Shown here: in pieces, positions 1 through 8,896 of the stretch
Layout: every line of letters begins with the position of its first letter
How positions within the stretch are numbered: position 1 is the first letter of the stretch
DNA from: an uncultured Paracoccaceae bacterium
Lineage (GTDB): Bacteria; Pseudomonadota; Alphaproteobacteria; Rhodobacterales; Rhodobacteraceae
Reading direction: 5' to 3'
Assembly (NCBI GenBank): GCA_947503925.1
Contig: CANNFQ010000001.1
Location: 620,001-684,000 of the forward strand
DNA: 64,000 bases
Made by a program: the position numbers and the translations under genes
Notes under the pieces: model-generated
Seen by the model: the letters and a program-made list of their open reading frames with translations, nothing else
Told to the model about the DNA's origin: nothing
Database searches by the model: none

Positions 1-1
1 T

Positions 2-124
2 GATGGTTTGGGTGAGCGCACTGTGATCCCGATCATGCGCATGTCGAATTGGGTATTTCATCGTAATACGACCAAATCCCATCAGATCATGCTGGAACGT
101 GCCAGGACGGTGAAGCGCGGGTAA
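2..124 (+). CDS. C-terminal end of an unidentified protein (partial)
   Basis: The frame is open from the window edge to a TAA at 122-124 and gives about 40 residues ending in TVKRG. I do not recognise the family; the tail is basic and shows no membrane segment. No competing long frame covers these bases on the other strand. The gene converges on the minus-strand membrane protein that ends at 196. That it is coding is an inference from the open frame alone. Confidence 0.4.
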   Translation, partial: DGLGERTVIPIMRMSNWVFHRNTTKSHQIMLERARTVKRG

Positions 125-195
125 TCAGTGCTGGCGGACCAGGGATCAAGTTCGCGCTTACGTGGGAGCCGCGTATTGTACGGTGATGCGCATGA

Positions 196-702
196 TCATG
201 TATCTTTCTTATGGAAGTTTTGATGCACTGATATCGCTCCGACAAGAGCGAGAAACCCCAAGGTCGCGGCAAGGGAAAGAATGGGTGGCAAAACACCGAG
301 CAGGTCCAACCCTTTGCTGTCGCAATCATGGTAGGTTCTTGGTGGACCCAGGAAAGGGGCGATGGTCACGATCACATAGATACCTACCATAATTGCTTTG
401 ATGCCAGAGGGTGGTTTCGCTGGTAAAGCGATGTAGATTATTATTGGCAGAACTGGCATCGCATAGACCACCAAACCAAAGAGCATCCCCGACACATTCA
501 GAGACTGTGCTGCGACATGCAGCAGATGGAGCAGGTCGCGCGGTTTGCGCCACCCGCCTTCGCTTCCAAAGCAAATTTGGTGATCGGCAGAAGCAAGCTC
601 AATAGCAATAAGTTGCACCAAAGGCACGGATGCGATGCCGAGGACCAGGATTAGGCGAAATAGACGCCCATTGTGAACATTGGCCTGCGCCGTTTCCGGC
701 AT
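196..702 (-). CDS. Predicted membrane protein, about four helices
   Basis: 168 residues of unknown function. Hydrophobic stretches near residues 17-35, 70-92, 104-122 and 134-155 suggest an inner-membrane protein with four helices and short polar ends. The ATG at 702 lies only 6 bases after the stop of the upstream coiled-coil gene, so it is probably the third gene of a minus-strand unit with the hydrolase and the Lys/Ala-rich protein. The ribosome site is weak, as expected for a coupled gene. No catalytic motif is visible. Confidence 0.6.
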   Translation of the reverse strand: MPETAQANVHNGRLFRLILVLGIASVPLVQLIAIELASADHQICFGSEGGWRKPRDLLHLLHVAAQSLNVSGMLFGLVVYAMPVLPIIIYIALPAKPPSGIKAIMVGIYVIVTIAPFLGPPRTYHDCDSKGLDLLGVLPPILSLAATLGFLALVGAISVHQNFHKKDT

Positions 703-708
703 AACTGC

Positions 709-1341
709 TTACCGTTTTACTCGTCTCGGTACAGCCGGAGCTGATGTTTCCTTAGTAGCTACTTGGGGTTCTGGGGGAGCGGGTGCTGCGCTGCCTTCTT
801 CGAGGTCCCAAGGACCGGAGATAGGTTGTTGCGCGGGTTCGTCTGGCGTGTCAGCCTTGGAAGCTTCAGCGGCTTGTTTTTCAGCTTTGGCCTTTGCGGC
901 TGCATCCGCCTTGGCCTTTGCTTCTGCCTCGGCTTTCGCCTTTGCTGCGGCTTGTTTTTCGGCTTTTTCCTTGGCTGCCTTTGCTTCCGCTTCTGCCGCC
1001 TTTTTGGTGGCTGCGTCTTCCTCGGCCTTGGCACCGGCTGCGATCTCAGCTTCTGCCGCTTCTTTGTCTTCGTCTGACAGACCCTGCAGGGGGGCGGCTT
1101 TCGGTGCTGGCGCCGCTTTGAAACCGTTGGCTTTGCGCGATGACAGCAGGTCACGCGCCCGCGCTTCGGCCCGCCGGACCCGGACGGCCGTCAGGAAAGC
1201 TTCTTGTAGGATTTGAGAGGACGCCCCAAGGAGTTCGCCAATCTGGTCCACAATGGCGATATCGCCTGATGCGGCTTGATCCTCCAGCGCCAGATCTGCG
1301 AGTTCATTTGCCACCCTGTCCAGATACGATTCGGCCATCAT
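709..1341 (-). CDS. Lys/Ala/Glu-rich coiled-coil protein
   Basis: 210 residues, function unknown. Residues 1-75 form an ordinary helical domain (MMAESYLDRVANEL...). Residues 80-185 are a long, highly charged helix built from alanine, lysine and glutamate, like the spacer of TolA-type proteins but without a membrane anchor or a TolA C-domain. The start shares one base with the stop of the upstream hydrolase (TAATG), so the two are translationally coupled. The low-complexity tail makes database matches to TolA or histone-like tails unreliable. Confidence 0.7.
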   Translation of the reverse strand: MMAESYLDRVANELADLALEDQAASGDIAIVDQIGELLGASSQILQEAFLTAVRVRRAEARARDLLSSRKANGFKAAPAPKAAPLQGLSDEDKEAAEAEIAAGAKAEEDAATKKAAEAEAKAAKEKAEKQAAAKAKAEAEAKAKADAAAKAKAEKQAAEASKADTPDEPAQQPISGPWDLEEGSAAPAPPEPQVATKETSAPAVPRRVKR

Positions 1342-1994
1342 TATCTCGTGTTTTCAGTTAACCTGCGCCGCACGTAAGACTTAACTGTGTCAATCATTGG
1401 GTCCATATGGGGATCTTCGAAGAAATGCCCGGCCCCATCCATTTCATCATGGGTAATGGTGATCCCTTTCTGCTCGTGCAGTTTGTTCACCAGGCTGACA
1501 GTGTCGCGCGGTGGCGCGACCCGGTCATTTGATCCGTTGATGATCAACCCCGAAGACGGACAGGGGGCCAGGAAGCTGAAGTCATACATGTTCGCAGGTG
1601 GCGACACCGAGATGAAGCCAGTGATTTCGGGCCGCCGCATCAGAAGTTGCATGCCGATCCAGGCCCCGAATGAAAACCCGGCCACCCAGCAATGCTTAGC
1701 GTTATTGTTCATCGATTGCAGGTAATCGAGCGCGCTGGCCGCATCGGACAGTTCACCCACACCCTGATCATATTCGCCTTGGCTGCGCCCAACACCACGG
1801 AAGTTGAAACGCAGCACCGTGAAGCCCATGTTGTAAAAGGCATAATGCAGGTTGTAGACGACGCGGTTATTCATTGTCCCGCCAAATTGCGGATGCGGGT
1901 GCAAGACGATGGCAATTGGTGCGTCGCGGTCCTTTTGCGGGTGATAGCGCCCTTCCAGGCGTCCTTCGGGTCCGGGGAAGATGACTTCGGGCAT
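1341..1994 (-). CDS. Alpha/beta hydrolase of the dienelactone-hydrolase-like type
   Basis: 217 residues, cytoplasmic, no signal peptide. The nucleophile elbow is GFSFGAWIG, the oxyanion region is LHPHPQFGGTMNN, and the C-terminal part holds Asp in INGSNDRVAPP and His in DGAGHFF, completing a Ser-Asp-His triad. This is the compact COG2945-like family, whose substrate is not established. It is divergent from iscR across a 165-base control region and heads a three-gene minus-strand unit. Proximity to the suf operon may be only a shared promoter region. Confidence 0.85.
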   Translation of the reverse strand: MPEVIFPGPEGRLEGRYHPQKDRDAPIAIVLHPHPQFGGTMNNRVVYNLHYAFYNMGFTVLRFNFRGVGRSQGEYDQGVGELSDAASALDYLQSMNNNAKHCWVAGFSFGAWIGMQLLMRRPEITGFISVSPPANMYDFSFLAPCPSSGLIINGSNDRVAPPRDTVSLVNKLHEQKGITITHDEMDGAGHFFEDPHMDPMIDTVKSYVRRRLTENTR

Positions 1995-2029
1995 TCCAGT
2001 TCCGTTGCTGCTGCGGTAACAGGCAATTC

Positions 2030-2058
2030 TTGACGAAAATGCTCGGTCACCTTAGAAA
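2030..2058 (+). promoter_or_regulatory. Likely sigma-70 promoter of the suf operon
   Basis: TTGACG at 2030-2035 and TAGAAA at 2053-2058 are separated by exactly 17 bases. The -10 lies inside the inverted repeat at 2051-2067, so a repressor bound there would block polymerase. Transcription would begin about 90 bases before iscR. Assigned by eye. Confidence 0.5.
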
Positions 2059-2067
2059 GATTCTAAA
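2051..2067. promoter_or_regulatory. Irr-box (iron control element) like operator
   Basis: CTTAGAAAGATTCTAAA differs at one position from the alphaproteobacterial Irr/ICE consensus TTTAGAA-N3-TTCTAAA. It overlaps the predicted -10 of the suf promoter, which fits repression by Irr when iron and heme are scarce. The sequence match is direct; the identity of the bound protein is inference. Confidence 0.7.
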
Positions 2068-2083
2068 CTTGGGATTACCCAAG
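2068..2083. promoter_or_regulatory. Second dyad next to the Irr-like box
   Basis: CTTGGG-ATTA-CCCAAG is a perfect inverted repeat with 6-base arms and a 4-base centre, directly abutting the Irr-like box. It could be the operator for the IscR-type protein encoded by the first gene, which would be autoregulation. The Rhodobacterales IscR site was not checked against it. Confidence 0.45.
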
Positions 2084-2159
2084 CTTTGTGCTCACGGTGA
2101 AGTAATGATGCCGGCTAGTGTCGTCAATGAAATAGCGCAGGCGGACGGGGAGATATGGC

Positions 2160-2624
2160 ATGAAATTAAGCACTAAGGGCCGTTATGCGATGGTGGCGCT
2201 GGCTGATTTGGCGTTACAGCCCGCCGAGGCCCTTGTGAACCTGACGGAAATATCGAAGCGTCAGGACATCTCATTGCCGTATCTGGAGCAGCTTTTTGTG
2301 AAACTGCGCCGTGCTGGTCTGGTCGACTCGGTCCGTGGTCCGGGCGGTGGCTACCGTCTGGCCCGCCCCCCGTCTGATATTCGCGTGTCGGAGGTGTTGG
2401 GCGCCGTCGATGAAACAGTTTCAGCGATGCATAAGGGCGCTGGCGCGTCTGGTGCTGCATCCGGCAGCCGCGCGCAATCGATGACCAACCGGCTTTGGGA
2501 AGGGCTCAGCGCCCATGTATACGTGTTTTTGCATCAAGCCCGGTTGTCGGATGTGGTGGGCAATGAACTCGCCCCATGTCCAGCGGTGCCCGCGCTATTC
2601 GAAGTTGTGGATGCTGAAGGTTGA
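2160..2624 (+). CDS. iscR: Rrf2-family Fe-S/iron regulator IscR, single-cysteine form
   Basis: 154 residues. Residues 1-80 are the Rrf2 winged helix (MKLSTKGRYAMVAL..., PYLEQLFVKLRRAGLV, GPGGGYRLARP). The three clustered cysteines of enterobacterial IscR are absent; the only cysteine is Cys140 near the C-terminus. Single-cysteine IscR is known from Rhodobacter sphaeroides, where an unusual cluster ligation senses iron. It is the first suf gene, with a GGGGAG ribosome site, and probably represses its own operon. Its stop overlaps the next start (TTGA). Confidence 0.93.
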   Translation: MKLSTKGRYAMVALADLALQPAEALVNLTEISKRQDISLPYLEQLFVKLRRAGLVDSVRGPGGGYRLARPPSDIRVSEVLGAVDETVSAMHKGAGASGAASGSRAQSMTNRLWEGLSAHVYVFLHQARLSDVVGNELAPCPAVPALFEVVDAEG

Positions 2625-3067
2625 ACCGGACAGAGACCATATTGAGTCGGGCTGAGCGGCTTGACCGGGCCAAGCAGATTGGGTCTTGGACATCTGTCGT
2701 GACAAAGGCGGTGCGAGACAGTAATCCGGCACTTCGCTTTGGTGCGTCATTCGCGGAGTTGGCCGACAAGCTATACATGTCGCCAGCCCATTGCCTATTG
2801 TATGTAGCACGCCGTGTCGCTGATGGCCGCCAAGCCCGTGCGCGGAACCGGTGGGTTGGCGGACGATTCTACAACTGGCTAACCGGCAGTGAAACTGAGT
2901 ATGTTGTGCTGTCCGGGGCGGTGCTTGGCAATTCACTGAAATGGCTTGACCAAGTTGTGCCGGACGGTTTGCCACGTGGCGTTGACCTGAAGTTGCCTTT
3001 TGAAATTGCTGAGGCCTTGGACACAGAGCTGCGCGCCAAGGCAAAGGCCGAGGGGATGACTGTGTGA
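2621..3067 (+). CDS. Uncharacterised protein within the suf operon
   Basis: 148 residues, soluble, not recognised. It begins with a TTG that overlaps the iscR stop and ends in a GTGA overlap with the cysteine desulfurase, so it is firmly inside the operon. The centre (LYMSPAHCLLYVARRV, then RWVGGRFYNWLTGSE) contains one cysteine and several aromatic residues but no known Fe-S scaffold motif. A later in-frame ATG exists, so the exact start is uncertain. Confidence 0.65.
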   Translation: MNRTETILSRAERLDRAKQIGSWTSVVTKAVRDSNPALRFGASFAELADKLYMSPAHCLLYVARRVADGRQARARNRWVGGRFYNWLTGSETEYVVLSGAVLGNSLKWLDQVVPDGLPRGVDLKLPFEIAEALDTELRAKAKAEGMTV

Positions 3068-4098
3068 ACCGCACTTATTTGGATCATAACGCGACGACAC
3101 CGCTTCGAGCGGAAGCTCGTGATGCGATGATTGCGGCGATGAACGTTGTCGGCAATCCGTCTTCCGTGCATGCCGAAGGCCGTGCGGCGAAGGCGATTGT
3201 TGAGAACGCGCGGGCGCAGGTGGCGGATGCGGTCGGTGCCTCTGGCGCGGATGTTGTGTTTACATCCGGAGCGACGGAGGCTGCCGCGCTGGCGCTGGCA
3301 GGGCGTGGGCTGAAGGCCGCCCCGATTGAGCATGACGCTGTACATTGCTGGGTCGACCCCTGTTTGCGGGTCGTCAACGGATTGGTGCAGGTTGCAGACC
3401 CGGGAGCGTCGGCGGTGCAACTGGCCAATTCAGAAACCGGGATTGTGCAGGATTTGCCGCGCGGTTTGGCCGTTTCGGACATCACCCAAGGGTTTGGCCG
3501 GGTGCCGTTCGCATTTTCATGGTCTGGGCTGCAGATGGTGTTCCTATCCGCTCATAAGTTTGGTGGCCCCAAGGGTGTCGGTGCGCTGATCTTTCCACAA
3601 GGCACTGATTTAGAAACACAAATGAAGGGCGGTGGACAAGAGATGGGCCGCCGGTCGGGGACAGAGAATGTGATTGGTATCGCCGGGATGGCGGCGGCTG
3701 CGATTGCCGCGCAGGCTGATCTGGCTGCCGGAAAATGGGATCGGGTTGCGAAACTTAGAAATATTCTAGAAAACGCCATTGAGGCTGCGGAAAAGAGTAC
3801 TATTTTTGTCGGGAAAGGTGTTGATCGTCTGCCGAATACCAGCTGTTTCGTCACCCCGGGGTGGAAAGGCGAAACGCAAGTCATGGCGATGGACCTCGCG
3901 GGGTTTGCGGTGTCAGCCGGATCGGCCTGTTCCAGTGGCAAGGTCAAGGTAAGCCGTGTTTTGCGGGCGTTGGGCCTGAATGATGAGGCGGCGGCAGGCG
4001 CATTGCGCGTGTCGTTGAGCATAGAGACAACAGAGGATGAGGTGATGCGCTTTGTGCAGGCCTGGTCTGCGAAACGTGCCCGGAGACGGGCCGCTTGA
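3064..4098 (+). CDS. Cysteine desulfurase, short IscS/NifS type
   Basis: 344 residues; a PLP enzyme that takes sulfur from cysteine and passes it as a persulfide to Fe-S assembly. The N-terminus [10 protein letters not shown] is typical. Lys165 in [10 protein letters not shown] should hold PLP, and Cys289 in [10 protein letters not shown] is the persulfide cysteine on a class I loop. It is about 60 residues shorter than typical IscS, mainly between residues 80 and 140. The GTG start overlaps the preceding stop. A second desulfurase, SufS, closes the operon. Confidence 0.9.
   Translation: MNRTYLDHNATTPLRAEARDAMIAAMNVVGNPSSVHAEGRAAKAIVENARAQVADAVGASGADVVFTSGATEAAALALAGRGLKAAPIEHDAVHCWVDPCLRVVNGLVQVADPGASAVQLANSETGIVQDLPRGLAVSDITQGFGRVPFAFSWSGLQMVFLSAHKFGGPKGVGALIFPQGTDLETQMKGGGQEMGRRSGTENVIGIAGMAAAAIAAQADLAAGKWDRVAKLRNILENAIEAAEKSTIFVGKGVDRLPNTSCFVTPGWKGETQVMAMDLAGFAVSAGSACSSGKVKVSRVLRALGLNDEAAAGALRVSLSIETTEDEVMRFVQAWSAKRARRRAA
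3754..3770. promoter_or_regulatory. Irr-box-like inverted repeat inside the desulfurase gene
   Basis: CTTAGAAATATTCTAGA matches the Irr consensus TTTAGAA-N3-TTCTAAA except near its ends and resembles the operon-head copy at 2051. It lies about 340 bases before sufB. It could be a roadblock or internal operator, or chance, since the codons (LRNILE) are ordinary. Confidence 0.3.
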
Positions 4099-4109
4099 GA
4101 GAGGGCGAA

Positions 4110-5633
4110 ATGAACGCAATGGATACAGTTGAAGTCAAGGAAGGTATCGACCAGGAAACGGTTGATGCCGTCAAGGAACTCTCTGGCAATTACAAATATG
4201 GCTGGGAAACTGAGATTGAGATGGATTACGCCCCTAAGGGCGTGAACACCGACATCGTGCGCCTGATCTCTTCGAAGAATAACGAGCCGGAATGGATGAC
4301 AGATTGGCGATTGTCCGCCTTTGCCCGCTGGGAGAAGATTGAAGAGCCCACTTGGGCGATGGTCAGCTATCCGAATATCGATTTTCAGGACATCTACTAC
4401 TATGCCCGTCCCAAGAGCATGGAAGAGAAACCCAAATCTTTGGATGATGTGGACCCGAAGCTGCTGGCCACTTATGAAAAGCTCGGCATCCCGCTGAAGG
4501 AACAGATGATCCTTGCGGGCGTGGAAGGCGCGGAGGCTGCCCCAGCTGAGGGGCGCAAAGTGGCTGTGGATGCAGTGTTTGACTCTGTTTCTGTCGGAAC
4601 GACTTTCCAGAAAGAGTTGGAGAAGGCTGGTGTCATCTTTTGTTCCATCTCCGAGGCGATTGAGAAGCATCCGGAACTGGTAAAGAAGTATTTGGGCACC
4701 GTCGTGCCGCCATCCGATAACTTTTACGCCACGCTGAACTCGGCTGTCTTTTCGGACGGGTCGTTTGTTTACGTACCGCCCGGTGTGCGCTGCCCGATGG
4801 AGCTGAGCACCTATTTCCGCATCAATGCCGAAAACACCGGCCAGTTTGAACGGACGTTGATCATTGCCGATAAGGGGTCTTACGTATCGTATCTGGAAGG
4901 GTGTACGGCCCCCAAACGTGATGTGGCCCAGCTGCATGCGGCTGTGGTTGAGATCATCGTCGAGGAAGATGCAGAGGTGAAGTATTCCACTGTGCAGAAC
5001 TGGTATCCCGGTGATGAGCACGGCAATGGCGGGATCTATAACTTTGTCACCAAGCGCGCCGATTGCCGGGGTGATCGTGCCAAAGTGATGTGGACGCAGG
5101 TCGAAACGGGGTCGGCTGTGACCTGGAAATATCCAAGCTGCATCTTGCGTGGCGATGACAGCCAGGGTGAGTTCTATTCCATCGCTATCGCCAACAATAT
5201 GCAGCAGGCGGACACGGGCACAAAGATGGTGCATCTGGGCAAGAACACCAAGTCACGGATCGTGTCCAAAGGGATCAGCGCGGGTAAGGCGCAAAATACC
5301 TATCGTGGCCTTGTGTCGATGCATCCAAAGGCGAAAGATTCGCGCAATTATACGCAGTGCGATTCACTGTTGATCGGGGACAAATGTGGCGCTCATACTG
5401 TGCCTTACATTGAGGTGAAGAATAATTCATCCCGGGTCGAGCACGAGGCGACCACATCCAAGGTAGATGATGATCAGCTGTTTTATTGCCGTCAGCGCGG
5501 GATGGACGAAGAAGAGGCTGTTGCCCTTGTGGTTAACGGTTTCTGCAAGGATGTCTTGCAAGCATTGCCGATGGAGTTTGCGATGGAAGCGCAGGCGTTG
5601 GTGGCGATCTCGCTGGAAGGTTCTGTCGGCTAG
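4110..5633 (+). CDS. sufB: SufB, Fe-S scaffold subunit
   Basis: 507 residues, the usual SufB length. It forms the SufBC2D scaffold on which clusters are built. Typical blocks include [16 protein letters not shown] near the start, [31 protein letters not shown], the right-handed beta-helix region, and a C-terminal [22 protein letters not shown]. The ATG at 4110 follows GAGAGAGG; an upstream TTG at 4095 overlaps the previous gene's stop but has no good ribosome site. Part of the suf operon. Confidence 0.97.
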   Translation: MNAMDTVEVKEGIDQETVDAVKELSGNYKYGWETEIEMDYAPKGVNTDIVRLISSKNNEPEWMTDWRLSAFARWEKIEEPTWAMVSYPNIDFQDIYYYARPKSMEEKPKSLDDVDPKLLATYEKLGIPLKEQMILAGVEGAEAAPAEGRKVAVDAVFDSVSVGTTFQKELEKAGVIFCSISEAIEKHPELVKKYLGTVVPPSDNFYATLNSAVFSDGSFVYVPPGVRCPMELSTYFRINAENTGQFERTLIIADKGSYVSYLEGCTAPKRDVAQLHAAVVEIIVEEDAEVKYSTVQNWYPGDEHGNGGIYNFVTKRADCRGDRAKVMWTQVETGSAVTWKYPSCILRGDDSQGEFYSIAIANNMQQADTGTKMVHLGKNTKSRIVSKGISAGKAQNTYRGLVSMHPKAKDSRNYTQCDSLLIGDKCGAHTVPYIEVKNNSSRVEHEATTSKVDDDQLFYCRQRGMDEEEAVALVVNGFCKDVLQALPMEFAMEAQALVAISLEGSVG

Positions 5634-5748
5634 TCGATGCGCTTAACATTGCTTTCATATCGTCGCGATACTGTCATTGCGCGGCCCCCTTGTTGCCCCA
5701 GTTCGGTGCGACGGTTCTGTCGTGGCAATTGCGGCGGAGCGTGGACAG

Positions 5749-6258
5749 ATGGCCAATGTGGGGCAGAAGGAATTCAATGCGCGGATCAAGCGTATCAAAA
5801 GCCCCCGCAACACATCCTATTACGATCCCGATCTGCAAATGCATGTCCCGAAGCATACATCGCAGGAGGCCATTCGCAAGAACGCCAAGGCGCGAAAATT
5901 TTCGGTCGGGAAAATGCTGATCAGCCTATTGATCGGCGTCGTCGCCGTGATGATCGGGCAGGCAATACGCTTGCGTTATCTGGGCATGACAGAGCCCGAG
6001 AACGCGGTTTTGGCAACAGACCTGCTGCTGACAGCGTTCTTTATTCTGATGATTTCCGCCCTGATGCGATATCGCAAGGTTTCGCTTCGCCTGTTTCAGG
6101 TTCTGGGGGCGGCGGCCATGATCGTGGCGGGTCACAACCTGATGTGGTTTTACCCCGACGAGTTGGCGATTATCTACACCCCGGACTATGTTGCCGAGAT
6201 GCGGGCCCGGACCGAACCGATGTCGTTGATCTTTCGCGATCTGAAGATCAGCCTTTAA
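5749..6258 (+). CDS. Small membrane protein between sufB and sufC
   Basis: 169 residues, not recognised. The first 55 residues are basic and cytoplasmic-looking (KEFNARIKRIKSP...), followed by hydrophobic helices around residues 56-73, 85-105 and 111-130 and a polar tail. It starts 115 bases after sufB and precedes sufC by 93 bases, so it is probably cotranscribed. Genes of this sort sit inside suf operons of Rhodobacterales without assigned function. The start at 5749 was chosen over upstream codons because the preceding residues look random. Confidence 0.7.
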   Translation: MANVGQKEFNARIKRIKSPRNTSYYDPDLQMHVPKHTSQEAIRKNAKARKFSVGKMLISLLIGVVAVMIGQAIRLRYLGMTEPENAVLATDLLLTAFFILMISALMRYRKVSLRLFQVLGAAAMIVAGHNLMWFYPDELAIIYTPDYVAEMRARTEPMSLIFRDLKISL

Positions 6259-6351
6259 TTCAAACCGTACAACAGCGCGATACCTTCGGCGGCTTTGCCC
6301 GCGCAGAGGTTTTTTTCGTGTCGAATACTTATGCGCTCTGAGGAGAAAAAT

Positions 6352-7107
6352 ATGCTCGAAATCAAAAACTTGTCCGTCGCACTTGAAGAGGAAGATAAGC
6401 AAATCCTGAAGGGTGTCGATCTAACCATCGAGCCCGGCAGCGTGCATGCGATCATGGGGCCAAACGGGTCCGGGAAATCAACTTTGTCATATGTGCTGTC
6501 CGGCAAGGATGGCTATGAGGTGACCGACGGTACCGCCACGTTGGAGGGTGCTGACCTGCTGGATATGGAACCCGAAGAGCGCGCGGCTGCGGGCCTTTTT
6601 CTGGCATTCCAGTATCCTGTTGAAATCCCTGGTGTTGGTAACATGACCTTTCTGCGCACGGCGGTGAATGCACAACGCAAGTCACGGGGTGAAGAGGAAT
6701 TGAGCGCGGCGGATTTCCTCAAAGAGGTGCGCGCCAAGGCCAAGAGCCTGAAAATCGATGCCGATATGTTGAAACGCCCTGTCAATGTTGGCTTCTCGGG
6801 CGGTGAAAAGAAGCGTAACGAGATTTTGCAGATGGCGATGCTGGAACCTAAAATGTGCGTTCTGGATGAGACGGATTCCGGCCTCGACGTCGACGCCATG
6901 AAGCTGGTGGCCGAAGGTGTGAATGCCCTGCGTTCGGAAGGTCGTTCCTTCCTTGTCATCACCCACTATCAGCGTCTGCTCGATCATATCAAACCGGATG
7001 TCGTACATATCATGGCGGATGGGAAAATCGTGAAATCGGGTGGTCCAGAACTGGCCCTTGAGGTCGAAAACAACGGCTATGCCGATATTCTGGCAGAGGT
7101 GGCCTGA
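6352..7107 (+). CDS. sufC: SufC, ATPase of the Suf scaffold
   Basis: 251 residues, an ABC-type ATPase that powers SufBC2D rather than transport. Walker A is GPNGSGKST (36-44), the signature is FSGGEKKRNE, and Walker B is CVLDETDSGLDVDAM, the typical SufC wording. The ATG at 6352 has GAGGAG just upstream; a longer frame from 6295 was rejected because it lacks a ribosome site and adds unrelated residues. The stop overlaps the sufD start in TGATG. Confidence 0.97.
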   Translation: MLEIKNLSVALEEEDKQILKGVDLTIEPGSVHAIMGPNGSGKSTLSYVLSGKDGYEVTDGTATLEGADLLDMEPEERAAAGLFLAFQYPVEIPGVGNMTFLRTAVNAQRKSRGEEELSAADFLKEVRAKAKSLKIDADMLKRPVNVGFSGGEKKRNEILQMAMLEPKMCVLDETDSGLDVDAMKLVAEGVNALRSEGRSFLVITHYQRLLDHIKPDVVHIMADGKIVKSGGPELALEVENNGYADILAEVA

Positions 7108-8393
7108 TGGCGCTGGCAAAGATGAAAGCAGACGCAACGGCAGCTCGTTTGGCGGATGTGTCGCTGCCTGACGGTGCTGCTTGGGCCAATGCGGCCCGGG
7201 CTTCGGCGATGGATCGCGTTCGTCAGATGGGTCTGCCCACGAAACGCGATGAGTATTGGAAATACACTGATCCATCGACGCTGACAGCAACAGAAGCTGC
7301 TCAGGCGGCGCTATTTCACAATGATGAAGGGCCGTTGTTTGACGCAGTGGACCGTTTGAGGATCGTGTTTGTCGATGGTGTGTTCGATGCAGAGGCATCT
7401 GATGACCTGACCGGTGAGGGGATGGAGATTACCCGTCTGTCTGATGCCATGGCGACCGATATCCACTGGGCCAAGGACCTATACGGCGTTTTGGAAGCGC
7501 GCGGCCAACAACCAGTTGAACGTACCTTGGCTGCCTTGAATACGGCGATGGCGACTGATGGTGTGGTGATCCGCGCGACTGGTAAGGTCAGCAAGCCGAT
7601 CAATCTCATCTATCTGCATCAGGACGTGACATCCGACGCGGTGTTGCATAATCTGGTCAAGGTTGAATCCGGTGCAGAGGTGACATTGGTTGAAACCGGC
7701 CCAGCCGCTGCCCGTTTTTCCAAACTGTTGGAGGTTGAGGTCGCGGATGGCGGTGCCTTCCATCATGTGCGTGCGCAAGGTCGCGATCATGAACGCCGCG
7801 CTGTAACCCATTGTTTTGCTAGGGTTGGTGCAGAGGCGGTTTTCAAATCCTTTACATTGACTTTCAACGGCGTACTGACCCGCAATGAATGTGTGCTGGA
7901 AATCGTCGGGGATAATGCTACTGCGCATGTTGCCGGGGCCTGCGTGGGCGATGGCCGGGACTTTCACCATGACGACACGGTTTTCGTCACCCATGACGCA
8001 GTGAATTGTGAAAGCCGTCAGGTTTTCAAGAAGGTGTTGCGCAACGGGGCCACGGGCGTGTTTCAGGGCAAGATCCTCGTCAAGGAAGGCGCCCAGAAAA
8101 CCGATGGTTATCAGATCAGCCAATCGCTTCTTTTGGATGATGACAGTCAGTTCCTCGCCAAGCCGGAGTTGGAAATCTATGCCGATGATGTTGCCTGTTC
8201 GCACGGGTCCACATCGGGTGCGATTGATGAAGATGCCTTGTTTTATCTGCGATCACGTGGGGTGCTGCCGGATGATGCGCGCAATCTATTGACCTTGGCA
8301 TTCCTGGCCGAAGCATTGGAGGAAATTGACAACGAGGCGTTGGCGGATGATTTGCGGGACCGGCTGGAAGGCTGGTTAACCCGCCACCGCTGA
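7107..8393 (+). CDS. sufD: SufD, Fe-S scaffold subunit
   Basis: 428 residues, normal for SufD. It is the SufB paralogue in SufBC2D and is required for iron entry and scaffold stability. Seen: the N-terminal KRDEYWKYTDPS, the beta-helix core, and the C-terminal block GVFQGKILVKEGAQKTDGYQ followed by SHGSTSGAIDEDALFYLRSRG, a hallmark of the family. Coupled to sufC by a one-base overlap and to the next gene by TGATG. Confidence 0.96.
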   Translation: MALAKMKADATAARLADVSLPDGAAWANAARASAMDRVRQMGLPTKRDEYWKYTDPSTLTATEAAQAALFHNDEGPLFDAVDRLRIVFVDGVFDAEASDDLTGEGMEITRLSDAMATDIHWAKDLYGVLEARGQQPVERTLAALNTAMATDGVVIRATGKVSKPINLIYLHQDVTSDAVLHNLVKVESGAEVTLVETGPAAARFSKLLEVEVADGGAFHHVRAQGRDHERRAVTHCFARVGAEAVFKSFTLTFNGVLTRNECVLEIVGDNATAHVAGACVGDGRDFHHDDTVFVTHDAVNCESRQVFKKVLRNGATGVFQGKILVKEGAQKTDGYQISQSLLLDDDSQFLAKPELEIYADDVACSHGSTSGAIDEDALFYLRSRGVLPDDARNLLTLAFLAEALEEIDNEALADDLRDRLEGWLTRHR

Positions 8394-8896
8394 TGCCACT
8401 GACGACTGATATTGTGCGGACCTGGCGCAGCCCGAGGGCTGTGATCCGCAACATTCTGGATCAGGGCAGGCGGGAAGACAGGGCGATTGCATTCCTGTTG
8501 ATCGCCTGCTTCCTGATCTTTGTCGCGCAATGGCCGCGCTTGTCCCGTATGGCTGCCGGTTTCGATTTACCGCCGGGGGCTGATACGCCGGAGCTGAGCC
8601 GGTTGATGGCCTATGAATTTATGGCCTGGGTCATGATATGGCCCCTCCTGTTTTACGTGATTGCGGCACTGAGTCACCTGGTCGCAAAGCTGTTTGGCGG
8701 TAAAGGTGATTGGTATAGTGCGCGCATTGCCCTGTTTTGGAGCTTGCTAGCGACGGTGCCGGTGCTGTTGCTTTACGGGCTGACCGCTGGTTTTGTCGGC
8801 CCGGGTGCACAGACCAATCTGGTTGGTACGATCTGGGTTCTTGCCTTTGGCATCATCTGGGTGCAGTCCCTGCGCGAGGCGGAAAGCAAAAAATGA
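8393..8896 (+). CDS. Yip1-like membrane protein A of the suf operon
   Basis: 167 residues with four hydrophobic helices (about 31-46, 74-96, 110-130, 138-156). The TWRSPR start and the G-x-G-DWYSARIALFWSLL block resemble Yip1-domain proteins. Function unknown. The ATG shares a base with the sufD stop, and its own TGA overlaps the next ATG (ATGA), so both small membrane proteins should be made together with the Suf machinery. Confidence 0.8.
   Translation: MPLTTDIVRTWRSPRAVIRNILDQGRREDRAIAFLLIACFLIFVAQWPRLSRMAAGFDLPPGADTPELSRLMAYEFMAWVMIWPLLFYVIAALSHLVAKLFGGKGDWYSARIALFWSLLATVPVLLLYGLTAGFVGPGAQTNLVGTIWVLAFGIIWVQSLREAESKK

Noticed and set aside
680..1216. Ala/Ser-rich plus-strand open frame
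   Set aside because: Mirror of the Lys/Ala coiled-coil gene on the other strand; GC-rich repeat codons keep the reverse frame open.
3552..5234. 560-codon minus-strand frame
   Set aside because: Lies fully opposite the desulfurase and sufB genes, whose products are certain; its protein is compositionally odd and unrelated to any family.
6295..6351. Longer start for SufC
   Set aside because: No ribosome site, and the 19 extra residues match no SufC; the ATG at 6352 has GAGGAG.
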